Shown here: one piece after another, positions 1-8,220 of the stretch
How positions within the stretch are numbered: the first letter of the stretch is position 1
Layout of the letters: each line of letters starts with the position of its first letter
Source of the DNA: Litorimonas sp964352855
Lineage (GTDB): Bacteria > Pseudomonadota > Alphaproteobacteria > Caulobacterales > Maricaulaceae
Reading direction: 5' to 3'
Length of the DNA stretch: 64,000 nucleotides
Assembly (NCBI GenBank): GCA_964352855.1
Contig: CAYGTR010000002.1
Location: 78,685 to 142,684 of the forward strand
Position numbers and translations under genes: made by a program
The notes under the pieces: model-generated
Databases searched by the model: none
Told to the model about the DNA's origin: nothing
What the model saw: the letters and a program-made list of their open reading frames with translations, nothing else

Positions 1-246
1 ACAAAGAATGGGGAACGAGTTCGTTTGACGACGGGGGAGATCGTCTTATTAGACCTTTTGGTGAAACAGGGCGGCGGAGCCGTTTCTCGCTATCAACTCT
101 CACAAAATATAAGTGCGAATTCTGACCGTGCCGTTGATGTGCAAATTACAAGACTGCGTCGGAAAATTGAGGAAAATCCAGCCGAACCTAATTATATTCT
201 GACCGTCAGAGGTCAAGGTTATCGCCTCATTTGTGAAGCGGGTTAA
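1..246 (+). CDS. OmpR/PhoB-family response regulator, C-terminal part (truncated by window edge)
   Basis: The reading frame is open from base 1, so the gene starts upstream of the window; 81 residues remain. They form a winged-helix DNA-binding domain of the OmpR/PhoB type. The recognition-helix region reads RAVDVQITRLRRKIEENP, and the closing wing reads ILTVRGQGYRL, both standard for this family. The receiver domain with the phospho-Asp is outside the window. It ends 6 bases before a histidine kinase gene, so the two form a two-component operon. The EnvZ-like partner makes an OmpR role (envelope or osmotic response) plausible, but the target genes are unknown. Confidence 0.9.
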   Translation, partial: TKNGERVRLTTGEIVLLDLLVKQGGGAVSRYQLSQNISANSDRAVDVQITRLRRKIEENPAEPNYILTVRGQGYRLICEAG

Positions 247-252
247 AGTGAT

Positions 253-1557
253 GTGTTAAAACGCTATCTCCCAAAAAGTTTATTTGGTCGGGCGATCCTG
301 ATTATCATGCTGCCGATTGCGGTGATGCAGATCGCTGTGGCCTACTTTTTCTTTAATGCGCATTGGGCACGTGTGACGGCAAATTTGTCAGACAGTGTGG
401 CCGCAGATATCGCTGTAGCAACGACATTATTTAAGCAACAGCCCACAACATTACGCGCAGAAGAACTCGATGCTCTACTCCGACCTGAAATGCAATTATC
501 TGTCGTGTTCCGTCAAGGAGAAGATCTTCCGATCAGTCAGAGGCGTCAGATGTTTTTCTCAACACTGGATAAGACACTGCGGCGAGCGCTGAACGAGACT
601 TTAGAAGACCAGTTCTGGTTTGATACAACGCGCTATCCCAACCATATCGACATCCGCGTGAAAGTTGATGATGGTTATCTTCGCTTTATCGCCGCGAGAG
701 AGAAAGTCTTTGCACCGACGGGTTTCGTTTTTATTTTTTGGTTGATTACGGCCACCGTGATTCTGACCCTCGTCTCCATTCTATTTATTCGCAATCAAGC
801 GAAACCCATTAGAGATCTGGCGGACGCGGCAGATGCCTATGGTAAAGGGCAAGACTTATCAAATTTCAAACCATCTGGGGCTTCGGAAGTCCGGCGGGCA
901 GGCCAATCCTTTTTGAAAATGCGGGGACGTATTCAACGCCATATGGAGCAACGCACGATGATGTTGGCTGGTGTATCTCACGACTTACGGACACCTTTGA
1001 CGCGTTTGAAGCTGCAATTGGCAATGCAGGAGAACAATGAAGAAACGCGGGCAGCAAGGCAGGATGTCAAAGAGATGGAAGCCATGCTGAATGGTTATTT
1101 GGATTTTGCCAGAGGGTTGGGACAAGAAAGCCCTGAGAATGTAAATGCGATACAATTCCTCAAAGATATTATTGCAGATCAAGCTGTGAGCTTTGATGAA
1201 ACAAATCTGACGAAAGACGCCTCTTTTTACATTCGTCCTGTGGCTTTGGGCAGAGCCGTCAATAACCTTATTTCGAATAGTGTTAAATATGCCTCTAAGT
1301 GCACTGTTTCCGTTGATCTACCTGTCAATCGTATTGAAATTCATGTTGACGACAATGGGCCGGGAATTCCGTCTGATAAGCGAAAAGATGCTTTCTTAGC
1401 GTTTAACAGACTTGATGAAGCGCGGACGCAAAACATTGAAGGCGTTGGGTTGGGCTTATCAATCGCGCGCGATATTGCTCAGCTGCATGGCGGTAATTTG
1501 ATGTTAAAAGACAGTCCTCTGGGGGGCTTAAGGGCCACGATTTCGCTTCCGCAATAA
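253..1557 (+). CDS. EnvZ-like sensor histidine kinase
   Basis: Inner-membrane histidine kinase, 434 aa, GTG start, six bases after the response regulator stop. TM1 is about residues 12-34 and TM2 about 156-180, enclosing a periplasmic sensor of about 120 residues. A HAMP linker follows (about 181-232). The HisKA dimerisation helix carries the phospho-acceptor His243 in GVSHDLRTPL, and the ATPase domain has an N box (about 336-345), the G1 motif DNGPGIP (367-373) and the G2 motif GVGLGLSI (397-404). The short histidine-containing helix and small periplasmic domain resemble EnvZ/RisS rather than PhoR. The signal sensed cannot be read from the sequence. Kinase and regulator are probably co-transcribed; the next gene is convergent. 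Confidence 0.92.
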   Translation: MLKRYLPKSLFGRAILIIMLPIAVMQIAVAYFFFNAHWARVTANLSDSVAADIAVATTLFKQQPTTLRAEELDALLRPEMQLSVVFRQGEDLPISQRRQMFFSTLDKTLRRALNETLEDQFWFDTTRYPNHIDIRVKVDDGYLRFIAAREKVFAPTGFVFIFWLITATVILTLVSILFIRNQAKPIRDLADAADAYGKGQDLSNFKPSGASEVRRAGQSFLKMRGRIQRHMEQRTMMLAGVSHDLRTPLTRLKLQLAMQENNEETRAARQDVKEMEAMLNGYLDFARGLGQESPENVNAIQFLKDIIADQAVSFDETNLTKDASFYIRPVALGRAVNNLISNSVKYASKCTVSVDLPVNRIEIHVDDNGPGIPSDKRKDAFLAFNRLDEARTQNIEGVGLGLSIARDIAQLHGGNLMLKDSPLGGLRATISLPQ

Positions 1558-2370
1558 TCATTCATTCGCGAGGGCTTGCGCACGGTCATAAGCCGCCTTT
1601 GTGACCTTTTTTAAAAGCGGAGCTAAACCGTCCTCATCCATTAAAACATTTAATGCTGCCTGAGTCGTTCCGTTCGGAGATGTTACATTTAGACGAAGCT
1701 GAGACGCGTTTTCCTCGGAGGCGTCGAGTAGCGCGCCCGCCCCAATCACCATTTGTCGGGAAAAGGCTTTGGCATCCGCCTCAGTCAAACCCAATTCCTG
1801 CGCAGCCTCCGTCAGAGCTTCAACAAAATAAAATATATAGGCAGGCCCGGAGCCGGAAATCGCGGTCACGGCATCTATGAGGCTCTCATTTCCAACAGGT
1901 CTGACGGGGCCGCAAGGAGACAAAAGCGTGTTTGCTATATTGAGATGATCAGCTTGTGCGAACTGATTGCCTGTGATTGCAGAAATGCCTTTGCCTATTG
2001 CAGATGGCGTGTTGGGCATCGCGCGAATGATGGGATTTTCCGGGAAATACGCCTCTAAGCGAGAGAGCGACGTGCCAGCCAGCACAGAAATTATTAATAC
2101 CTTGTTCGAGATTTTTTTACAGAGAGACGGTGCGACCGATTCAAACATTTGGGGTTTGATCGCTAAAATAACAACTGAATTCTCTGTGGGGATCTGTGCC
2201 GCATCTCTTATATGGTTCGCGCCTTTTGTAAGAGCGTCTTGCGTAGCAGCTGTTGTGCCGGGGTCTAATATCGTCACGGATAAAGACGGATCCTTCATCC
2301 AAGAGGCAAGCATGGCTCCGCCCATTTTTCCGGCGCCGATGAGTAATATATTCTTTTGAGTTTGAGGCAT
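1558..2370 (-). CDS. proC: Pyrroline-5-carboxylate reductase
   Basis: Cytoplasmic NAD(P)H-dependent reductase making L-proline from 1-pyrroline-5-carboxylate, the last step of proline synthesis. The 270-aa length is normal for ProC. The N-terminal Rossmann fold begins LLIGAGKMGGAML, and the C-terminal dimerisation region holds the ProC signature around AISGSGPAYIFYFVEAL and the VTSPNGTTQAAL stretch. The ATG at 2370 is preceded on the minus strand by an AGAAGG ribosome site. It lies 25 bases after a YbjN-domain gene, an arrangement common in alphaproteobacteria. Its end abuts the kinase stop at 1557 with no spacer, so the two genes converge tail to tail without a visible terminator. Confidence 0.95.
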   Translation of the reverse strand: MPQTQKNILLIGAGKMGGAMLASWMKDPSLSVTILDPGTTAATQDALTKGANHIRDAAQIPTENSVVILAIKPQMFESVAPSLCKKISNKVLIISVLAGTSLSRLEAYFPENPIIRAMPNTPSAIGKGISAITGNQFAQADHLNIANTLLSPCGPVRPVGNESLIDAVTAISGSGPAYIFYFVEALTEAAQELGLTEADAKAFSRQMVIGAGALLDASEENASQLRLNVTSPNGTTQAALNVLMDEDGLAPLLKKVTKAAYDRAQALANE

Positions 2371-2395
2371 ACACGCCTTCTAAAGCGCGATTAGC

Positions 2396-2929
2396 CTAAG
2401 GGAAAGAGGCGAGGTCAACTAAGGCGGAAGTGAGGGCATCTTCTGGTGATTTACCTGCCCAAATCACGTATTGGCAGGCCGGATAGCCACGTTCTGCCGC
2501 ATCCAGAGCCGAGGCAATCAAATCCATCGCTTGTTCAGTATTCAGTTTAGCACCGCCGCTGAGGCTCAAAGCATTCCGATAAATAAGCGATTTGTGCTGG
2601 CTTGAATAGTCAAAGTGACCTGACGTCAAATTTTCATTGATGAGCGACATCAGGCGACAAAGATCATCAGAACGTCCACCAGGAGATTTGCCATCAAACA
2701 TCAAGTAGCATTGTAATTGTTCAGTCGCCACGTTCCAAATAATATTGATATTATAATCGCACCAAAGTCCGGGCACGCATAACTCAACCTCATTCGGTGC
2801 AATGCGGTCAATGTCATAGCCCTCAGCCAAAGCGAGTCTTTCAAACACAGCTGTTGGATTGCCTCGCAAGGCTTTAGACCCGTTTAAAGACGGGTTTGGA
2901 CGTATGCAGCGATGTTCAGAAAATGACAT
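2396..2929 (-). CDS. YbjN domain-containing protein
   Basis: A 177-aa cytoplasmic protein without signal peptide or membrane segment. It resembles the alphaproteobacterial YbjN-domain family (type III secretion chaperone-like fold). Supporting features are the pattern around VELCVPGLWCDYNINI and the segment LMSLINENLTSGHFDY, followed by a C-terminal helix ending in DALTSALVDLASFP. These proteins are usually encoded directly upstream of proC, as here. The molecular function is not established; a sensor or chaperone-like role is only suggested by the fold. The first 25 residues are basic and poorly conserved in style, so the true start could lie a little downstream. Confidence in the family is fair, in function low. 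Confidence 0.75.
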   Translation of the reverse strand: MSFSEHRCIRPNPSLNGSKALRGNPTAVFERLALAEGYDIDRIAPNEVELCVPGLWCDYNINIIWNVATEQLQCYLMFDGKSPGGRSDDLCRLMSLINENLTSGHFDYSSQHKSLIYRNALSLSGGAKLNTEQAMDLIASALDAAERGYPACQYVIWAGKSPEDALTSALVDLASFP

Positions 2930-3071
2930 TAAGTATTTATCCCGTACGTATCGAATCTCTGATTAGAGACTATGAACGCGTGTGATTCTCACAAGATGGT
3001 AGAACCGACAGCGTGTTGATAACTAATTTAAGTGGTGGGTAAGTGTCTTGAAATCCGTCCGGATAGGCGAA

Positions 3072-3701
3072 TTACGCTGCGGCCCAAGGCTTATATTTAA
3101 TCATAATGCCATTAAAAAGTGCCGACTCAATGAGAGTTTTCAACCATGCTGATGTTTTCGGTAACGGTTTAAGCTCCCACCAATCAGGTTCAGTCGCCGC
3201 AAATTGTCGAATAAAGGGGAAGGTAGCAATATCTGCCAGACTGACGGCATCATCCAATAAATACTGGGAATCGGACAAGGCATCCTCCCATATTTTTAAA
3301 CATGCCACTGCATCTGCGCGGTGGTCTAAATTAACGTCACCTCTTTTGGCTGTCTCCTCGTAACGGCTGGCATACTTATACCTATCGAGATTATATTTAA
3401 AATCACCATCCATGAGCGAGATAAGTTTCTCTGTAAAACCCGTCTCATCGCGCAGCCAATTCTCGGGATCATTCTTTGAGAGTGCATAGCGCATGATAGT
3501 CAAGCTTTCGTCTATGACGTCGCCGTTTTCAGTTATGAAGACAGGCACGGTGCCCTTTGGCGAAGCCTCCAACATAGATTGCGGTTTATTTCGCAGCGCG
3601 ACTTCGCGATGCTCATATTTTGAACCTGAAACAGTCAAAGCCATTCTGGCGCGCATAGCATAGGGGCAGCGTCGGAAAGAATAAAGAACAGCTTGGCTCA
3701 T
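3072..3701 (-). CDS. Glutathione S-transferase family protein
   Basis: A 209-aa soluble protein with the two-domain GST layout. The N-terminal thioredoxin-like domain starts YSFRRCPYAMRARMAL, where the CPYAMRAR motif is typical of GST-like proteins with a Cys at the glutathione site. The cis-Pro segment is in KGTVPVFI, followed by DESLTIMRYAL. The C-terminal all-helical domain contains SLADIATFPFIRQFA, the usual SLADI helix motif. The Cys at the active position favours a thiol-transferase or dehalogenase-like activity over classic conjugation, but the substrate cannot be deduced. It follows trhO by 18 bases on the same strand, so the two are probably co-transcribed. Confidence 0.85.
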   Translation of the reverse strand: MSQAVLYSFRRCPYAMRARMALTVSGSKYEHREVALRNKPQSMLEASPKGTVPVFITENGDVIDESLTIMRYALSKNDPENWLRDETGFTEKLISLMDGDFKYNLDRYKYASRYEETAKRGDVNLDHRADAVACLKIWEDALSDSQYLLDDAVSLADIATFPFIRQFAATEPDWWELKPLPKTSAWLKTLIESALFNGIMIKYKPWAAA

Positions 3702-3719
3702 GCCTTGGTCTCTAAAGGA

Positions 3720-4643
3720 TTAGCCTGCAGCGTCAACTTTACGGCCAATATGATCTTCGCCTCTCGCTTTCGCGAGTTCTATTTGCTTTTGGCGTTCTGC
3801 AAAACGGGCTTTCTGCTCAGAGCTCATATCTGCATGACAGCGGTGGCAGGAGACACCCTGAATATAGAGAGGTGAGTTTTTGTCCTCTTCAGTGATGGGA
3901 TGACGACAGGCAAAACATTGGTCATATTGACCTTGTTCCAAATTGTGTTTCACGGCGACGCGTTGGTCGAATACAAAACATTCTCCGTTCCAGAGGCTCT
4001 TCTCTTCGGGTTGCGTTTCGAGATATTTCAAAATGCCGCCTTTGAGATGATAGACGTCCTCAAAGCCATTTTGCTTCATATAGGCACTGGCTTTTTCACA
4101 GCGAATTCCACCTGTGCAAAACATAGCGACCTTGGGTTTGTTCAGATTGTTTCTGTTATCTTCGACCCATTTTGGAAATTCCCGAAATGTTTTTGTATTG
4201 GGATTTATGGCGCCCTCAAACGTGCCTATCTCAACTTCATAATCATTACGCGTATCAATGAGAATTGTATCGGGGTCTGATATTAAGCGGTTCCAGTCCT
4301 GTGGTTCGACATAGGTGCCGACAACATTATTGGGATCAATATCTTCGATGCCCATTGTCACGATTTCGCGCTTCAAGCGCACTTTCATCCGATAGAAAGG
4401 TGACTCATCAGCCTCTGAGAATTTTGCATCTAAGCCTGATAAGCGCGGATCGGCACGTATAAAAGACAATAGGTTATCAATAGCGGAATGAGAGCCGGAT
4501 ATTGTTCCGTTTATGCCTTCATGCGCAAGCAGAATGGTGCCTTTGATTTCCAACATCTCACACATTTTGAGCAGCCAAGGTTGCAAGGCTTTAAAGTCGG
4601 GCAGGGCTGTGAAATGGTATAAAGCAGCGATGCGGTAAGTCAT
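3720..4643 (-). CDS. trhO: tRNA uridine(34) hydroxylase, rhodanese-like (TrhO/YceA family)
   Basis: TrhO enzymes perform oxygen-dependent hydroxylation of wobble uridine 34 in tRNAs, on the route to 5-(carboxy)methoxyuridine. The protein is 307 aa from the ATG at 4643, which has an AGAGG site upstream; an in-frame start 36 bases earlier gives an unlikely extension. An N-terminal UPF0176 domain (about 1-95) precedes a rhodanese domain whose catalytic loop is MFCTGGIRC, with Cys176 as the expected nucleophile. The C-terminus carries two CxxC pairs (QCFAC and SCHRC), a probable zinc site seen in the longer members. It sits in a leftward run of small metabolic genes with no obvious functional link. 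Confidence 0.92.
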   Translation of the reverse strand: MTYRIAALYHFTALPDFKALQPWLLKMCEMLEIKGTILLAHEGINGTISGSHSAIDNLLSFIRADPRLSGLDAKFSEADESPFYRMKVRLKREIVTMGIEDIDPNNVVGTYVEPQDWNRLISDPDTILIDTRNDYEVEIGTFEGAINPNTKTFREFPKWVEDNRNNLNKPKVAMFCTGGIRCEKASAYMKQNGFEDVYHLKGGILKYLETQPEEKSLWNGECFVFDQRVAVKHNLEQGQYDQCFACRHPITEEDKNSPLYIQGVSCHRCHADMSSEQKARFAERQKQIELAKARGEDHIGRKVDAAG

Positions 4644-4700
4644 AAGCGGGCCTCTAAGATGAGAGCGCCAAAGCGTCAATATCTATGCTGTAGTCTTTGT

Positions 4701-5165
4701 CTAACTTTGGTTGAGGGAGGCTTCTGAAATCTCGTTAAAGTTTTCACGCAAAATCGCCTGATAAAAGTCCAAACCTTCTATGAAGTCTAAGACATTTGCT
4801 GAAACACCTTGGTTCTCAAAAACATTCCGCATGGCTTTTGAGATGATGTCAGGATCGTCGCAAGTTTTCGCTAAGAGCTTTATGTCACGAATGCCTTGCC
4901 CTTCTGTGAGCTCTTTTTCTAATTTTTCGAAAGAGGACGACAAACGCATCATTGTGAAAACACCGGGCGTTTTGCCTTCAGCCAAAGCCTCACCAACGCT
5001 TTTAATTGGTTTAATGGCAGATCGCGTTTTCCTTTCAATACGTGAAACGGCTTTCTCTGCACGCGGTGAAATCCACTCTGCCGTGCACATTTTTGCAGGG
5101 TCCGGCGTGGTGGCACAAGCTGTCAGGAAGAGAGTGGAAAGCAAACATGAATTGATTTTTCTCAT
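4701..5165 (-). CDS. Hypothetical lipoprotein
   Basis: A 154-aa protein of unknown function. From the ATG at 5165 it has a short lipoprotein signal: MRK, a hydrophobic stretch and the lipobox LTAC with Cys17 as the acylation site. The frame is open further upstream to 5240, but that extension is polar and would bury the signal, so 5165 is preferred. The mature part is mostly helical and charged, with two further Cys (in KMCTAEW and TCDDPD) that could form a disulfide. No known domain is recognised. It lies 57 bases upstream of trhO on the same strand, and faces the divergent TolB/TPR gene across a short gap. Confidence 0.7.
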   Translation of the reverse strand: MRKINSCLLSTLFLTACATTPDPAKMCTAEWISPRAEKAVSRIERKTRSAIKPIKSVGEALAEGKTPGVFTMMRLSSSFEKLEKELTEGQGIRDIKLLAKTCDDPDIISKAMRNVFENQGVSANVLDFIEGLDFYQAILRENFNEISEASLNQS

Positions 5166-5307
5166 ACATATTCCTAGCGCATCTACTCTATGGTGTAAAT
5201 CTATTGAACGTTTCGTACTTGCGTCATCAATATGTCGCAATCGATTCGATGTTAACTTTGGATAGAACCTGTGTTAGTCAGTGAAGGCAATAAAACCGGA
5301 AGGCCTT

Positions 5308-6975
5308 ATGGCTGTAGCTGCCTCCAATATGTTTGAAGAACCTCAGAGCGTTGACGATGATGTCCGTGAATCTGTTTTAGCGCAACTGGAACATATTCGC
5401 GAGCATAAGCTCTTTCGCGACACGACCCGGATGAAACGCTTTTTAAGCTATGTTGTCGACGAGGCTCTCGCGGGACGAGCTGATCGTCTAAAAGGCTATA
5501 CGATTGGTGTCGAAGTCTTTGACAGACCCGACGACTTTGATCCACAGGCAGATACAATTGTTCGTGTTCAAGCGGGGCAACTTCGTCGGCGGCTAGATCT
5601 TTACTATAGCGAAGACGGAAAAAGAGATACCGTTCGATTTATTATTCCTAAAGGACAATATGCCCCTATTTTTGAAATGCGAAGAGGCCTTCTTGGGTCG
5701 GGTGACAATCATAAAGGGTTCGAAAGCTTAGGAGACGAAAACTCAGTCTCAAGTGAAACTGTTGCTACGCATAACAAAACGAGACCCGGTGTCGCAGTTT
5801 TTACCTTTGACGATTTGAATGTCGGCACTAGCCGTGATTTTTTTGCCGAAGGATTGACGGCTGAAATCGTTAATGCCTTAGTTCAATTTAGGTATCTTCG
5901 CATCGTCTCCCGTTTACCCACCTTGTCAGGCCGCAATGAACACATCGATATTAAGAGTTTCGCCAAAGCTTACGATGTTCAATTTATCCTAAGCGGAAGC
6001 GTCAGGCGCGTTGATGATGTTTTTCGTGTGTCTGTTAATCTTATTTCGACTGAAACCGGGGAGCACATATTTACAAAGATTTTCGACAAACAATATTCCG
6101 CTTCAAATATTTTTGACCTTCAGGAAGAGATCGCGTCTTATACGGCGGCTAAAATTGCGGCGCCTTTTGGTGTCGTAAATCGTTTCAACCGTCGCACAAA
6201 TCTGGCGCGCGCTGAAAATATGCCTGCCTATGAAGCTTTACTCAAATTTTATGATGTTAAGCTGTCACCAACAATGGAACGTGGCGTTGCGCTGTTGAAT
6301 GAGTTCGCTGCGATTACAGAACAACAGCCTCAATATTCTTCTGCTTGGGCTATTCGCGCGATTCTGACGGTTGTTTTAAGCACGCAAACCATTTCAAGCA
6401 TGAACATGACCGAAAAGCTAGAGGTCGCTTTGGATTATGCAAAACGCGCCACAATAGTAGATCCTGATAACGCTTTGGGATTCATGTCACTTTACATGGT
6501 GCATTATCATTTAGGACAGTTTGAAGACGCTGAGAAGATGGCGCAAAAATCTATGGCTTTGAACCCTAACGATTATTCCATGTTGGCTTATTACGGCATT
6601 ACAAATGCCTTCAAGGGTAATATAGGGCGTGCTGTTTCCTATCAAAATGCGGCCATGCGATTGATTGATAGGCCGCCAATATGGTTCTACATGGGCGGGC
6701 TTGTCTTGGCCCTAAGGGAAAGGCGGTATGATGATATTGCTTCAAAAATTACAGAAGTGAGCGTTGGATCTCCCGCCGGGCTGCATATTTTTGGGATAGC
6801 CATAATGGGGTATCTGAGCCAGACCGAAAAGGCCCAACAAACGTTACAGGCACTTCGCAGCAAAAATCCAAATTACGACCGTGATTTAACGAATGCTTTC
6901 CTCATGTGGCAACCTGATGACTCGCTCAAAGAGATTGTTTTCGAAGGATGGCGTCTGGCAGGGCTTGACATATAG
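5308..6975 (+). CDS. TolB-like/TPR protein with winged-helix-like N-terminus (putative regulator)
   Basis: A 555-aa protein with three parts. Residues about 10-115 resemble a winged-helix-like module common in alphaproteobacteria and acidobacteria, with the block TIVRVQAGQLRRRLDLYY followed by IIPKGQYAPIFE. Residues about 150-290 form a TolB N-terminal/FlgO-like domain (PGVAVFTFDDL, then FFAEGLTAEIVNAL). The rest is TPR-like helical repeats, for example AKRATIVDPDNALGFMSLYMVHYHLGQFEDAE. There is no signal peptide or membrane segment, which suits a cytoplasmic DNA-binding role. A GGAAGG ribosome site at 5298-5303 supports the ATG at 5308; a GTG at 5281 is an alternative. It lies just upstream of the carbohydrate cluster and may control it; that is inference. 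Confidence 0.72.
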   Translation: MAVAASNMFEEPQSVDDDVRESVLAQLEHIREHKLFRDTTRMKRFLSYVVDEALAGRADRLKGYTIGVEVFDRPDDFDPQADTIVRVQAGQLRRRLDLYYSEDGKRDTVRFIIPKGQYAPIFEMRRGLLGSGDNHKGFESLGDENSVSSETVATHNKTRPGVAVFTFDDLNVGTSRDFFAEGLTAEIVNALVQFRYLRIVSRLPTLSGRNEHIDIKSFAKAYDVQFILSGSVRRVDDVFRVSVNLISTETGEHIFTKIFDKQYSASNIFDLQEEIASYTAAKIAAPFGVVNRFNRRTNLARAENMPAYEALLKFYDVKLSPTMERGVALLNEFAAITEQQPQYSSAWAIRAILTVVLSTQTISSMNMTEKLEVALDYAKRATIVDPDNALGFMSLYMVHYHLGQFEDAEKMAQKSMALNPNDYSMLAYYGITNAFKGNIGRAVSYQNAAMRLIDRPPIWFYMGGLVLALRERRYDDIASKITEVSVGSPAGLHIFGIAIMGYLSQTEKAQQTLQALRSKNPNYDRDLTNAFLMWQPDDSLKEIVFEGWRLAGLDI

Positions 6976-7001
6976 TAGCTTAATCCCCTTTATGTCTGAA
7001 A

Positions 7002-7015
7002 TGACAACGCTGTCT
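7002..7015. promoter_or_regulatory. Possible operator dyad upstream of the carbohydrate cluster
   Basis: TGACAACGCTGTCT is an imperfect palindrome centred on CG (five of seven pairs match) in the 99-base gap before the Gfo/Idh gene. Its form is reminiscent of LacI-family operators, but no LacI-type regulator is in the window and no second copy was seen. Confidence 0.2.
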
Positions 7016-7074
7016 ATTTTATGAGTCTTCTCAAGATGACAGCTTGAAAGCGGCAAAGCCGTATGGGGAAATGG

Positions 7075-8220
7075 ATGACGCGAGTGGTCGGCCACGCAAA
7101 AAATAACCCTATCAGAATGGGAATGGTTGGCGGTGGTCAAGGCGCTTTTATTGGCGAAGTTCACAGGTTCGGTGCGCGATTGGACGGAAAAATAGATCTC
7201 GTTTGCGGCGCGTTCTCTAGGGATAAAGATAATTGTCTAGAAACTGGGGCGGCACTCGGCTTGGAAGCTTCGCGCTGTTACGCAGATTTTGAGACAATGA
7301 TGCGGTCTGAGGCAGAGCTTCCGCCCGAAAAGCGGATGGAGTTCGTCGCCATCGTGACCCCTAATCATGTTCATTTTCCTGTTGCAAAAGCAGCTTTGGA
7401 GGCAGGGTTTCATGTTTTATCCGACAAACCTGCAACGCTGACCCTCGCAGAGGCGCGAAAGCTGGGTGATATCGTTTATAAATCCGGCAAAGCCTATGGT
7501 CTGACCCACACATATTTGGGCTATCCCTTGGTTGGCGAGGCGCAGCGGATTGTCGCCAATGGCGGAATTGGCAAAGTCCGCAAGGTGTTTGTTGAATATA
7601 TCCAAGGTTGGCTTGCCACCGAGGTTGATAACAAGCAGGCAGACTGGCGCACAGATCCTGCGCGCTCCGGTGGTTCCGGCTGTATGGGGGATATCGGCAC
7701 CCATGCCCATAATCTGGCGGAATATATAACGGGTAAGCGTATGACGCATGTTGCGGCGGATCTGTCCATATTTGTCGACGGACGTCGCCTCGATGATGAT
7801 GGGTCGGCTTTGTTCCGCATGGAAGATGGCGTCAAAGGCACACTGAGTGCGTCGCAAGTCTGTGTCGGCAATGAAAATAGCCTGTCTATCCGTGTTTACG
7901 GCGAGACGGGGGGGCTCGAATGGCACCAAGAGGAACCTAATACGCTCATCCGTACTTATTTGGATAAACCAACCGAGATTTTACGCGCAGGGCAAGGCTA
8001 TCTCCATCCCGAAACGCAATCCGGATTTCGAACACCACCCGGACACCCTGAAGGCTATTTAGAAGCCTTTGCCAATATCTATCTTGATTTCGCTGAAGCC
8101 CTCCGCAGTGAAGGCGGCACTAAGACAGGCATAGGCGGCGGCATCAGAGGTATGGCCTTTGTTGAGGCGCTTTTGGAAAGCAGTGCAAATAATTCAGCTT
8201 GGACGGAGATCAAAACATGA
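7075..8220 (+). CDS. Gfo/Idh/MocA family NAD(P)-dependent sugar oxidoreductase
   Basis: A 381-aa cytoplasmic dehydrogenase without signal peptide. The N-terminal Rossmann fold reads IRMGMVGGGQGAFIGEVHR, followed by ATPNHVHF-like VTPNHVHFPVAKAAL and the family motif SDKPATLTLAEA, which supplies the EKP-type Lys. The C-terminal domain has GGSGCMGDIGTHAHNLAEY, where the GDIGTHA segment carries the conserved Asp and His of the active site. Family members oxidise or reduce sugar hydroxyls, including C3 keto forms of glycosides. It opens the cluster and overlaps the next gene by four bases (ATGA). Start: ATG at 7075 has GGGGAA at 7065-7070; the ATG at 7063 is an alternative adding four residues. 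A role in reducing an imported keto-sugar is inference. Confidence 0.88.
   Translation: MTRVVGHAKNNPIRMGMVGGGQGAFIGEVHRFGARLDGKIDLVCGAFSRDKDNCLETGAALGLEASRCYADFETMMRSEAELPPEKRMEFVAIVTPNHVHFPVAKAALEAGFHVLSDKPATLTLAEARKLGDIVYKSGKAYGLTHTYLGYPLVGEAQRIVANGGIGKVRKVFVEYIQGWLATEVDNKQADWRTDPARSGGSGCMGDIGTHAHNLAEYITGKRMTHVAADLSIFVDGRRLDDDGSALFRMEDGVKGTLSASQVCVGNENSLSIRVYGETGGLEWHQEEPNTLIRTYLDKPTEILRAGQGYLHPETQSGFRTPPGHPEGYLEAFANIYLDFAEALRSEGGTKTGIGGGIRGMAFVEALLESSANNSAWTEIKT

Noticed and set aside
7417..7929. 170-codon open frame on the minus strand within the Gfo/Idh gene
   Set aside because: It lies fully antisense to a well-supported gene, and its translation shows no family motif or ribosome site.
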